Shown here in pieces: positions 35,544-42,319 of a stretch of 42,319 bases of DNA. The DNA comes from Clostridiales bacterium (lineage in GTDB: Bacteria > Bacillota > Clostridia > Oscillospirales > Oscillospiraceae): contig JAAYJC010000066.1 of NCBI GenBank assembly GCA_012523085.1, forward strand, positions 1-42,319. Reading direction: 5' to 3'. Both the position numbers and the translations under genes were made by a program. Under the pieces are notes generated by a model. It ran no database searches. It was not told the origin of the DNA and saw only the letters and a program-made list of their open reading frames with translations. Position 1 is the stretch's first letter. Every line of letters starts with the position of its first letter.

Positions 35544-35941
35544 TCGATCGAAACCGCAAAGAGCATTCTGTGGAGAAGATGTGCCGTTTATTTGAAGTCT
35601 CATCAAGCGGTTATTATAGATGGAAGAAACAGCCCGAAAGCCAGAGAAAGCTTGAAAATCAAGCCATATATGAAGTCCTGAATATTGCCTATGACAAGAA
35701 CAAAGGCAGGGCCGGACTGGACAAGCTTCTTCTGGATGCGCGGGAGAAGTTCCCGAAATGCAGCCGAAACCGACTGTATAAAATACAGAAGCAGCATAAG
35801 CTGTATTCCATACGCAAGCGCAAGTTTAAGGCGACGACGAGTTCCAGGCATTCTTATCCTATAGCGGACAATCTTTTAAACCAGAATTTCAAAGCAGCTG
35901 AGCCAAACCGCGTATTCTGCCCCAAACTCCGTAGAAATTGA
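35528..35941 (+). pseudogene. IS3-family transposase OrfB, truncated
   Basis: In the -1 frame relative to OrfA, the reading frame opens at the A6T tract (KKYEIIDRNRKEHSVEKMCRL) and carries the N-terminal OrfB signature VSSSGYYRWKKQ, followed by NIAYDKNKGRAGLDKLL. It breaks off after AEPNRV, just where the first catalytic Asp region (TDITY) should begin, then runs about 8 unrelated residues to a stop. About 130 of the usual 270-280 residues remain, with no DDE triad, so it is inactive. Confidence 0.85.
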
Positions 35942-36131
35942 AAATGACAGCTCCATGTAGTTCTGATAGAATAAAGTTGCGAGACAATTGTTCATGCCAG
36001 AACGCAGATCACCAGTAGTAATGGCTGAACACGACTGGTCTCTTTTTGCCCCGCAAAGAGAGACGGTCAAAATAATTACTTGTAGTGCGGAAAAGGCTCT
36101 TAAACAAGGCTACGGGGCATGTCACTCGCGT

Positions 36132-37949
36132 TTATCCCCAAATAAACTTAAATAACTCAACCAAATGCTTCTCCGGTTCGAGCAGATATAAAACCTCTCT
36201 GGCGTAGGCGGGATTGTCTGTGATTACATTGTCTGCTCCGATACGGCTAATCCGCTGTAACTCCTTTTCCGTGTTCACTGTCCACACATGGATTAACTTG
36301 CCGCGCTGGTGTATCATTCGCACTACATCATAATTTACCATTGTTGAATTTATACTGAAAAAATCTACGGCGTTATTATCAAGCATGCCCGGAGAAAATC
36401 TATGAACAATATATCCCGTATATACTTCGGCATCGAGTTCCTTAATTTTTTCCAGACAGGCAAGGCTTGTTGAAGTTACTACACATTGGAGAGGCATTTC
36501 GTATTCGCGTATTAGGGAAACAACTTTTTCCTCAAGTCCTTCTTCCGCGTTTCTGTATTTAATGTCCAGATTAAGATTGATTCTGCCCTTGCAGATTTCA
36601 AAAACCTCCCGCAGCTTTGGGATTCCGAGATGGCTGTACCCTTCATTTAGCCAGCTCCCGGCATCAAGCTGCTCGATGTCGGCATAATCAACCTGCCATA
36701 TAAACTTGTCCACTCCTGTCGTTCTCCGCAAACTTCCGTCGTGGAGCAAAACCAGTTCGCCGTCTCTCGTCACACGTACGTCTACCTCCACATAATCCGC
36801 CTGTTCCTCAATTGCCCTTTCAATGGTGGAAATTGTGTTTTCCGGTGCTATTTCGGGGACCCCTCGGTGCGCGGTTATTTGAATATCGAAGAGACTAACC
36901 GCGTTAATTGCTGAGCCGTTACGCAATACACTTATCACAGGATACGCAAATAAACCGACTACAACAAGCAGAACAGCAAAGAGAGTGCGTCGAAACGAGG
37001 CCTTCTGCTCCCAGTGCATGATATCGCTGTTACCCTCTTTGCGGTTCTCATAAGTCACGAGATTGTATTCGAAGAAGAGCTGTGTGCTCAAGGCGAAACT
37101 ACCTATTGTACTGACAACAAACATGGCTAGCAGGAAATATCTCTCGACTATCTCGCTAACAGAAATAAACGCCGCTACCGCTATACCCTTATCAAATAGG
37201 AGCGTAACGAAAAGCATTGTGAAGGCTAATGCAATAACGTATAGAAGAAGCAGTACGGATATTACAACCGCATTCCAGCCGATATAATAAACAAGTGTGC
37301 GCCAAGGCCTGTGATTTTTGTATTCCCTGCCGCGCTTGACAGCGTTTGCGCAGGAGTTTTGCGCAGCAGCGTAATAATTAAAAACAAACATCATCCGGTA
37401 CAGTTTTAAAATTATCGCACCCACAACAATAAATGCAACTGCAAACCAGAATATATTGCCAGGAACCACGCTTGCAACAAATCGCAAAATCCGTATCTTT
37501 CTTACGGCAAAGAATATAACTGGTAGGTTGTAAACAAGTAAGGTGACCCAAAGTGTTATTATTAGGCCGACATTTCCCTTTACAATGGATTTGAAAGCTC
37601 TGTACGCGGAGTCGATGATCAGACGCAATAACAGGGCTTTCTGCTTCATAAACTTCTGAGACAGGCCGGCGACAAGAAAATTCACATCAAACAATAGAAA
37701 CCAGCTTGCCATCAGGAACAGCAATAGAATCAAAGCAATATTCATTGGGTTCAACAGAAAACCCGATAGATTATATGGTGTAACATAGCTGAAACCGGAG
37801 ATATTAAGCATCAGTCTTAAGATGTAAGAAACCAGGGGAACAAAAATCAAAAAGAACAGCGTAATTATTATACCCTGGCCAACAAACAGCGGGGTATTAT
37901 TCCTAAGGAGCCCAAGGACACGCCGATATATCTTTTTCCCGTCCGTCAT
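36132..37949 (-). CDS. Membrane-anchored glycerophosphodiester phosphodiesterase
   Basis: A 605-residue protein. The N-terminal half (residues 1-345) holds about 7-8 hydrophobic segments. The C-terminal half is a GDPD TIM barrel facing the extracytoplasmic side by topology inference. Catalytic and metal residues are H361 and R362 (TAHRG), E370 (APENT), E388 and D390 (VEVDVRVT), and H403 (LLHDGSLRRTTG). These enzymes cleave glycerophosphodiesters to glycerol 3-phosphate and an alcohol and can act on lipids or lipoteichoic acid. The start is ATG 37949, with GGGGAG 6 bases upstream, six codons inside the longest frame. The N-terminal domain resembles the membrane part of other clostridial GDPDs. 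Confidence 0.88.
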   Translation of the reverse strand: MTDGKKIYRRVLGLLRNNTPLFVGQGIIITLFFLIFVPLVSYILRLMLNISGFSYVTPYNLSGFLLNPMNIALILLLFLMASWFLLFDVNFLVAGLSQKFMKQKALLLRLIIDSAYRAFKSIVKGNVGLIITLWVTLLVYNLPVIFFAVRKIRILRFVASVVPGNIFWFAVAFIVVGAIILKLYRMMFVFNYYAAAQNSCANAVKRGREYKNHRPWRTLVYYIGWNAVVISVLLLLYVIALAFTMLFVTLLFDKGIAVAAFISVSEIVERYFLLAMFVVSTIGSFALSTQLFFEYNLVTYENRKEGNSDIMHWEQKASFRRTLFAVLLVVVGLFAYPVISVLRNGSAINAVSLFDIQITAHRGVPEIAPENTISTIERAIEEQADYVEVDVRVTRDGELVLLHDGSLRRTTGVDKFIWQVDYADIEQLDAGSWLNEGYSHLGIPKLREVFEICKGRINLNLDIKYRNAEEGLEEKVVSLIREYEMPLQCVVTSTSLACLEKIKELDAEVYTGYIVHRFSPGMLDNNAVDFFSINSTMVNYDVVRMIHQRGKLIHVWTVNTEKELQRISRIGADNVITDNPAYAREVLYLLEPEKHLVELFKFIWG

Positions 37950-38153
37950 TAGAGTCTCCCCTTGCACGCCTCATGAACGCCATTCTGAGCTTGATCTTTG
38001 GGTATTAATTAAGTACATCTACTCGGCACTTAATGTGATAGAACCGCTTATCAGATGTAATAATTGCGCCGGATTCAAAAAATAACCGATGTTCGTCCAG
38101 TAAACTCAAATCTGCATCTTAACAATGCGGCCTCGGTAATTGAAGCCGGCACG

Positions 38154-38543
38154 CTATATCCGCAAATAGTAATCCCTCAAAGAAGCCATAATCCTTTTTA
38201 AACATGAATTCAACGCTTTTAGGTCGTGTGATTCCAGCTTTTCAACAACTTTCTCAAGTAAGTGTGCAGGAATCTTCTGAGAATTAGTAATGCCTCGATA
38301 AATAAAGCTTTCTTTACCTACTACAGACAAAAAGACTTCATCAAAAACGGATTCAATTCGTAGCTGTGCTCCAAAACTAACAGCTTTTTCCCGCAAACGG
38401 CGCAGGTTATGCAATAGAAACCCTGCCCACCATATATGAAGTGTAGACGAATGACCATGGCGAATGGATTACTCGCGTGCAGACTCTGCGTTGATCGCCT
38501 CTTCGATGAGTTCCTTTCTGTATCCTATTATTTCGTATTCCAT
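38154..38543 (-). pseudogene. DUF1156-type DNA methylase remnant (nonsense codon, internal deletion)
   Basis: Reading from ATG 38543 gives RKELIEEAINAESARE, then TAA (38469-38471), then in the same frame SIRHGHSSTLHIWWA. This matches the conserved N-terminus of DUF1156 adenine-specific DNA methylases, where the stop replaces the Lys of SAREKSIRHG and WWA should continue as WWARRPLAACRA. After WWA, the frame jumps to 86 unrelated residues ending at 38154, so the body of a roughly 900-residue enzyme is gone. Such methylases belong to DISARM-like and related antiphage islands. The identification rests on the motif alone, but it spans about 35 well-ordered residues. Confidence 0.75.
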
Positions 38544-38555
38544 TCTCTGCCAGTT

Positions 38556-38762
38556 TTACTGTTTGAACTCGCTGAAAACTCCGCAGTGAATTAGTTCTAG
38601 TTTAGACCGTTGTGTGCCCACAGCGATCACCTTGAAGATATTGGGCCAATGATCTGCAAGCTGCTGGCGATGTATCCGGTCGGGCAGGTAATGGAGTCCG
38701 ACCTTGACATATTCCAAAATCTGCGGATATGCAACGACCTGATATTCCTGCAGCTCCATCAC
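38556..38762 (-). CDS. Small unrecognised ORF, probable relic
   Basis: A 68-codon frame from GTG 38762, ending 12 bases before the DUF1156 remnant. The same frame stays open upstream to about 38852 without a start codon (containing YGCTTCGCIPYRNVIKALKA), which suggests it has lost its beginning. No family is recognised. It lies in line with the small ORF upstream and the methylase remnant downstream, as if part of one decayed operon. Confidence 0.4.
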   Translation of the reverse strand: MMELQEYQVVAYPQILEYVKVGLHYLPDRIHRQQLADHWPNIFKVIAVGTQRSKLELIHCGVFSEFKQ

Positions 38763-38852
38763 GGATGCAAAGTAACGGGCTTTTAGTGCCTTGATTACAT
38801 TGCGGTATGGTATGCAGCCGCAGGTCGTACATCCATATACTACGCAGAAGTT

Positions 38853-38999
38853 TTATCCAAGCATCTCAATGAATTCGTTCGTTGACGGATCAGGTTCATT
38901 TCTTCTGCGTTCCCGGGTTTCCGCAATACAATGCTTACGCAATGCTTCAACGAAGGCTATCCGTTCTCTTCTTGTCAGAGGTTCGCTCCGCTCGTCCAT
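38853..38999 (-). CDS. Small basic/acidic ORF of 48 codons
   Basis: From ATG 38999, with AGAGG 7 bases upstream, it encodes 48 charged residues beginning MDERSEPLTRRERIAFVEAL and ending NEFIEMLG. No family is recognised. It starts 22 bases after the end of the DUF3883-like fragment and stops right where the next open frame begins, so it may be an intact accessory gene of the former defence operon. Confidence 0.45.
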   Translation of the reverse strand: MDERSEPLTRRERIAFVEALRKHCIAETRERRRNEPDPSTNEFIEMLG

Positions 39000-39021
39000 A
39001 TAACTGCCTCTGTGTGCTGGC

Positions 39022-39357
39022 TTACCTAAGAACCTCTATCCTATCCGCGCCCCTGACCAAGTCGCCTATATCATAATTCACACTCGTGGCAGCAAAGTCT
39101 GGGCGTTCCAGGAATGGACTCTTAAGGTAAACCGTGTGAGTGTTCGTTCCATCCACCTCAACGATGGCCAGAATATATTCGTCCGGCTTATTAAGCACCA
39201 TGAGTATTTCGTTCCTGCTGACAGTCACGGTGTCGGCGCCTTTCATCCTGCCCTTGCCAAGCATGTTATGGAAGTTATTTCTACTGATTATAACACAATT
39301 TCCCATAATATTTAAGTAATATATTTTATAAAACGGCATTAAATAGTAACTCTTCAT
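39022..39357 (-). pseudogene. DUF3883-like C-terminal fragment (helicase tail)
   Basis: The last 70 or so of 111 codons (GADTVTVSRNEILMVLNKPDEYILAIVEVDG, here quoted in parts: SRNEILMVLNKPDEYIL, VYLKSPFLERPDF, ATSVNYDIGDLV) resemble the DUF3883/NO VEIN C-terminal domain found at the end of large helicase-like proteins in antiphage loci. The first 40 codons are AT-rich and run through a repeated promoter-like sequence, so they are unlikely to be coding. The fragment points the same way as the DUF1156 remnant and lies directly upstream of it. Family assignment is from memory of the motif pattern. Confidence 0.45.
39287..39322. repeat. 36-bp direct repeat, copy 1, with promoter-like core
   Basis: Matches 41208-41243 at 35 of 36 bases (A versus G at one site). 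Read on the minus strand it holds TTAAAT (39310-39315), 17 bases, TATAAT (39287-39292), so it may be a duplicated promoter. Confidence 0.8.
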
Positions 39358-39647
39358 TCCAATTGTAACCAGTCAAGTAAATTGAGCCGCTCTGCCGCTA
39401 ACATGGAAGCCACCTCATCGGACTGTTCCGTCACCTTGCCGCTCTTTTTGAGCCATCCTGCCGGGGGATTTTGCATCCGTCGGCAAGGAGGCATGGGTTT
39501 AATCAAATCGGAGCAATAGGAATATATCCGGTAGTCAAATTCAGACGTATACATGACTATACCTTTATAACCCGGTAATGCTGTGTTTGAGGAAACAATA
39601 AAAGGCTCATACGAGACTGCTGAGGCTACCAGTAGCCCTCTCCGCAT
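39354..39647 (-). CDS. Unrecognised ORF, uncertain
   Basis: A 97-codon frame from ATG 39647, with residues such as IVMYTSEFDYRIYSYCSDLIK and MPPCRRMQNPPAGW that read like real protein. Its start overlaps the end of the cupin-like gene upstream by 41 bases and its stop overlaps the next frame as ATGA. No Shine-Dalgarno is evident and no family is recognised, so it could be another decayed fragment. Confidence 0.3.
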   Translation of the reverse strand: MRRGLLVASAVSYEPFIVSSNTALPGYKGIVMYTSEFDYRIYSYCSDLIKPMPPCRRMQNPPAGWLKKSGKVTEQSDEVASMLAAERLNLLDWLQLE

Positions 39648-40200
39648 TGTCTTCAGCCTGATTACCACACCGGCACTTCCCACAGAAATCACACAGTCTA
39701 GAATAATCCAGCTTGCAGGGCGTGAATCCCTCGCAAATAGCGTCGTAATACTCTTTGCCGTTTTTATCATACCTGCGTCTGACAGCATAATATCTACCAC
39801 ATAAAAGAACAGGCTGGAAAAACAGCGGCTTACCCAGTCGCTTAATTTCTATAGGGTCGTGCCAGTAAAACTGCGGGACGGGGATCATAGTAGGTTTTTC
39901 AATAACAATCTTCTCCATATTACTAATATCCTCGCCCAGGTACAACTCTATCACTGCGTCAAAAGACTCAAAAGAGTCTCGCAAGTCATGGCCCACAAAA
40001 GCAAGATATTCTTCTTCGCGATGAAAATGAGGTTCTTGGTCTATCAATCCTGCTTTCATGTAAGCCCGGTACGGCGCGTATATCTGGGAGCCCAGAATAC
40101 AGGAATCGCCACGAAAATAAGCTTGAACAGGTGGAAGCATCCCGTCAGAATGTGTTTCAAGTTTCGGATATTTATAAAACAGCCAATCATATTCGCCCAT
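39607..40200 (-). CDS. Cupin-like protein of unknown function, copy A
   Basis: A 197-residue cytoplasmic protein, paralogous along its length to the gene upstream. The core suggests a cupin: H60 with E62-E64 in FHREEEYLAFVG as the first metal motif, PTMIPVPQFYWHDP with H114 as the second. A C-terminal CXXCXXC cluster (C170, C173, C176 in LCDFCGKC) may bind zinc or iron. Between them is the conserved block MEKIVIEKPTMI. AGGAG precedes ATG 40200, and 24 bases separate it from copy B, so the two form one transcript. Its C-terminus differs from copy B after the cysteines. No function can be assigned. Confidence 0.65.
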   Translation of the reverse strand: MGEYDWLFYKYPKLETHSDGMLPPVQAYFRGDSCILGSQIYAPYRAYMKAGLIDQEPHFHREEEYLAFVGHDLRDSFESFDAVIELYLGEDISNMEKIVIEKPTMIPVPQFYWHDPIEIKRLGKPLFFQPVLLCGRYYAVRRRYDKNGKEYYDAICEGFTPCKLDYSRLCDFCGKCRCGNQAEDNAERATGSLSSLV

Positions 40201-40224
40201 TAATATAGCTCCTTCCGCAAATTA

Positions 40225-40821
40225 TCAGTAATTGTATGTAAGACCGGGCTTCTTCCAAGGCGCGTCTTCCAGTATTGCAAGATCCTTATAACAGCGTCCG
40301 CATAGGTTGCATTGTTTGTCTAAATCATATACACAGGCTCTGAATCCGACCGCTCCGGTAGTATAATAAGGGTTTCCATTTTCATCGAACCTGCGGAAAA
40401 ACACTCCGAATCTTCCCTTTGTAAGCATTGTCTCAAGGTAAACTGGTTTATTTACTTTCTTGAATATAAGAGGACAATGCCAGGTAAAAGCCGGTATTCT
40501 GATCATGGTAGGTTCGGTTATGACGTGTTTTTCCATGTTGTCTATGTCCTTGCCTATCCAGAATTCCATTTCAGCATCAAAAGATCCGAAGGGATCGGAC
40601 ATATCGTAGCCTATAAAACTAAGGTATTCCTCTTCTGCGTGAAAGTTGGGTTCCCGGTCGATGAACGCTTCCGTCATATATGGGCGGTATTGGGTATAGA
40701 ATTTTGCTTCCGGCATACAGGTGTCACCCCGAAAATACGCCTGATACTGAGGCATAAAATCGCCCCAGTGGGTGTTTTCTTCCTTCTTGAACTGATATAT
40801 CAGATGATCATATTTACTCAC
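40225..40821 (-). CDS. Cupin-like protein of unknown function, copy B
   Basis: A 198-residue paralogue of the next gene downstream, roughly half identical by eye. Shared motifs are QAYFRGD, FHAEEEYLSF (H61, E63-E65), IDNMEKHVITEPTMI, FTWHCP (H115), RRFDENGNPYY, and CNLCGRC (C171, C174, C177). The His-Glu motif followed by a second His after a beta-rich stretch fits a metal-binding cupin. The start is GTG 40821 with AAAGGAG upstream. The two copies lie between the 36-bp direct repeats. Neither has a signal peptide or membrane segment. Confidence 0.65.
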   Translation of the reverse strand: MSKYDHLIYQFKKEENTHWGDFMPQYQAYFRGDTCMPEAKFYTQYRPYMTEAFIDREPNFHAEEEYLSFIGYDMSDPFGSFDAEMEFWIGKDIDNMEKHVITEPTMIRIPAFTWHCPLIFKKVNKPVYLETMLTKGRFGVFFRRFDENGNPYYTTGAVGFRACVYDLDKQCNLCGRCYKDLAILEDAPWKKPGLTYNY

Positions 40822-41202
40822 CGGATCAGCTCCTTTCTGTAATACTACAAGTTATTATCATTCAACATAATAAAACAAAATGAATTATTAGTATAATGCT
40901 TTTCGTTCACTCTGCAGCTTGCGCTTCCTGTATCAAGCCTTTAACGGTACGGACAAATTGTTCATATAATTCGATGATCTGTGACTAAATTTCTAAAACG
41001 ATTTCTTCCTCCGGAACTCCTAAATGATCTATTTCAACCTGCCTGAAAAGATCCGGATATCCTAGCTTGCAAATCTGACGATTTCTGGTATTACTATTGA
41101 AAAATTAGTTTCCATTGGCCTCGTCTCCCATTTTATGTCAGGACATGTCGCCTTTTCTGCTACACAGCTTTCCCAATAATTCGACCGCCTATCAGTCATT
41201 AT
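40822..41202. other. Non-coding or decayed stretch
   Basis: No intact gene is seen. On the minus strand a start at 41117 (METNFSIVIPEIVRFA) stops after 16 codons, and the +1 frame continues as KLGYPDLFRQVEIDHLGVPEEE to a stop at about 40985, which reads like one short gene broken by a frameshift. The rest (40822-40980) is AT-rich and carries the upstream region of the cupin-like pair. Confidence 0.4.
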
Positions 41203-41207
41203 TACTA

Positions 41208-41243
41208 ATTATAACACAATTTCCCATAATGTTTAAGTAATAT
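41208..41243. repeat. 36-bp direct repeat, copy 2, with promoter-like core
   Basis: The second copy of the repeat at 39287-39322. On the minus strand it reads TTAAAC (41231-41236), 17 bases, TATAAT (41208-41213), pointing at the broken short frame below 41120. Confidence 0.8.
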
Positions 41244-41245
41244 TT

Positions 41246-42072
41246 TTCATTAATTGGTATCAACTTGCGACTATTTCACAAAACCAGTCGAAATGTCAAA
41301 AATGAACCGAACTTATGCTCTTTATTGTACATCTCATTTATGCTGTACTAATGTGAACGCAAACAGGACAATCACCGCCGGGAGTCGTTAACCCCTTCAA
41401 AATAAATACACCTCGAATTTCTCCAGGGTATAAAGCCTTGCGCTTAATACTTAGAACTCCCAAGATTGGGGCCGGCTGCTCTAGCGCGTATGAGAGCCTT
41501 ACACAGCGTTTTAATACTAAGAACACCAAAGCATAGTGGGACTACACGGCGGTTTTTTTACTTAAAAACCCTTAAAAGCCCTAAGGTTAGAAGCTAAACA
41601 TGCGCGCGCGTGCGCGAGAACCTTAGCATTTGTAAACAAAGCAACGTTATTTTCATAGAATATCAGCTTCTTAATTTTTTTGAATCCTAGTACTTTGACG
41701 GTGTTCTGGTACTATACAAACTTATAATGCAGCCGATGTGGAGCGGTTCAGTTCAATTTCCACAGCGGCTTTTTAGTCTTTTGTTATTTGATGCTTCAAC
41801 TAATCGTGGCATTTGTGGGGAAATCGTGTCGTTTATCATTAGAGATATGCTTATGCAGAGTCTAATCGGTGCTGACAACCGAACGGTCTCTTCTGCACCT
41901 TTCATCACTGAACTCATTATACAGCAGTGTCGGTTCCTGAATCGGGGGTGTCTGCTATCATTGGCCAGGTGTCGGAGTTGCGGAATCACGCTGTCGGTTT
42001 TCAAGCGGCATATTCAACAAGAGCAATAAATATGATAGGAAGCAAGGCACTTAACACACCTTAAATAAACAA
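41246..42072. other. 827-base stretch without a convincing gene
   Basis: Open frames of 63-100 codons occur on both strands (for example 41727-42029 plus, 41753-42004 minus), but none has a Shine-Dalgarno, recognisable motif or exclusive strand. The only structures I see are the alternating CG tract with its flanking inverted repeat and the hairpin that begins the next feature. Confidence 0.5.
41580..41627. repeat. Inverted repeat enclosing an alternating purine-pyrimidine tract
   Basis: CTAAGGTT (41581-41588) and AACCTTAG (41619-41626) flank CATGCGCGCGCGTGCGCG (41599-41616), 18 bases of strict pyrimidine-purine alternation. The tract is Z-DNA-prone and stands out in an AT-rich surrounding. 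Confidence 0.7.
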
Positions 42073-42118
42073 AAAGATGTCCGAAACGCCTGGTATCACA
42101 GACATTTCGGACATCTTT
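42071..42118 (-). terminator. Terminator after the tRNA-Tyr remnant
   Basis: A perfect 14-bp stem, AAAGATGTCCGAAA and its complement, around an 18-base loop. On the minus strand it ends in CTTTTTG. It lies 12 bases beyond the tRNA remnant in the same direction. Confidence 0.8.
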
Positions 42119-42130
42119 ACAGATTGTGTT

Positions 42131-42208
42131 GGAGGGTGGATTCAAACAACCGAAGCCACTGACAACAGATTTACAGTCTGCCCCCTTTGGCTACTCGGGA
42201 ACTCCTCC
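42131..42208 (-). pseudogene. Degenerate tRNA-Tyr (anticodon GTA), 3' end lost
   Basis: The minus strand reads as a class II tRNA: acceptor GGAGGAG, D-arm CCCGAGTAGCC..GGG, anticodon stem-loop GCAGA-CTGTAAA-TCTGT with GTA, a long variable arm, then TTTGAATC. The decay is visible. The T stem GGTTG/CCACC has a mismatch, the T loop has TTT for TTC, the D loop has AG for GG, and the acceptor 3' strand stops after CTCC, with AACACA where TCCACCA should follow. It was probably a functional tRNA-Tyr once and is now a pseudogene or a broken attachment site. Confidence 0.72.
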
Positions 42209-42319
42209 ATATTAGACTATGTCAGTATTTTTTTGCTGGTTTTTTCGAGATCATGCGGTAAATATGTGGTAAAACGAATAGGTTTAAATCATCTGTCCTT
42301 GGGTAAATAAAAGCAAAAA

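Larger units (their letters stand above)
35241..35941 (+). mobile_element. Truncated IS3-family insertion sequence
   Basis: The left part of an IS3-type element: orfA plus the first third of orfB, linked by a slippery A6T tract. The catalytic DDE part and the right end are missing. IS3 similarity stops at about 35914 and unrelated sequence follows. The left boundary is uncertain; TGAGCCGTACCCGATTTG near 35168 may belong to the left inverted repeat, but without a right end this cannot be tested. I recognise nothing in 35942-36131. Confidence 0.85.

Noticed and set aside
35876..36070. Minus-strand frame over the end of the IS3 fragment
   Set aside because: It is antisense to the truncated orfB and has no independent support.
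38602..38832. 76-codon minus-strand frame MYDLRLH...
   Set aside because: It overlaps a frame with more protein-like composition and has no ribosome site; treated as a shadow.
41727..42029. 100-codon plus-strand frame and its opposite-strand partner
   Set aside because: The two frames overlap on opposite strands, neither has a Shine-Dalgarno or recognisable motif, and the area is otherwise non-coding.
1..42319. CRISPR array
   Set aside because: No regularly spaced short repeats were seen. The only clear direct repeat is a two-copy 36-bp segment 1.9 kb apart, which is not array-like.

Overview
The window looks like a chromosomal segment of a mid-GC anaerobic Firmicute, most likely a Clostridia member. 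The basis is a dnaG-rpoD operon with a primary sigma-A factor, an hrcA-grpE-dnaK-dnaJ cluster controlled by a perfect CIRCE operator, strong Shine-Dalgarno sites, sigma-A promoters and frequent intrinsic terminators. I made no database comparison; assignments rest on motifs, gene order and family knowledge.

Layout. 0-3 kb: dnaG and rpoD, ended by a terminator. 3.1-7.3 kb: a three-gene unit of two tandem MutS-like ATPases without mismatch-recognition domains and an SPFH/prohibitin membrane protein. 7.3-11.4 kb: recG and mtnA on the minus strand, divergent from a RhaD-type class II aldolase; MtnA and the aldolase together suggest disposal of 5-deoxy or methylthio pentose phosphates. 11.6-12.0 kb: a DtxR/MntR-type repressor with a palindromic candidate operator. 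12.2-17.3 kb: the heat-shock cluster. 17.4-19.4 kb: an orphan TIM-barrel, glycosidase-like protein behind a near-perfect promoter. 19.5-26.6 kb: ilvB-ilvN-ilvC-ilvD-ilvA-ridA, a full branched-chain amino acid operon, preceded by a 29-30 codon leader peptide full of Val/Ile/Leu codons and a terminator, the architecture of ribosome-mediated attenuation.

26.7-35.1 kb: accessory metabolism. It holds a stand-alone MoaF-like protein, a SnoaL/NTF2-like protein, a large secreted lipoprotein with a Cys-His-Asp papain-like centre, a MerR-GyrI-like regulator beside an aldehyde dehydrogenase, a convergent zinc alcohol dehydrogenase (an aryl alcohol/aldehyde pair), and a YeaQ/GlsB-type membrane protein. 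35.2-36 kb: a truncated IS3-family element.

36.1-42.3 kb: a membrane-anchored glycerophosphodiester phosphodiesterase, then a decayed region. This region has a clear N-terminal remnant of a DUF1156-type DNA methylase with an in-frame stop and internal deletion, a DUF3883-like helicase-tail fragment, small ORFs, two tandem cupin-like paralogues of unknown function flanked by a 36-bp direct repeat that carries a promoter-like unit, a Z-DNA-prone alternating CG tract inside an inverted repeat, and a degenerate tRNA-Tyr followed by a terminator. I read it as a ruined defence or mobile island.

The observations most worth follow-up are the ilv leader-peptide attenuator, the tandem MutS-like pair with its shared LLNET Walker B variant and SPFH partner, the tandem cupin-like pair, and the defence-island relic next to a broken tRNA.
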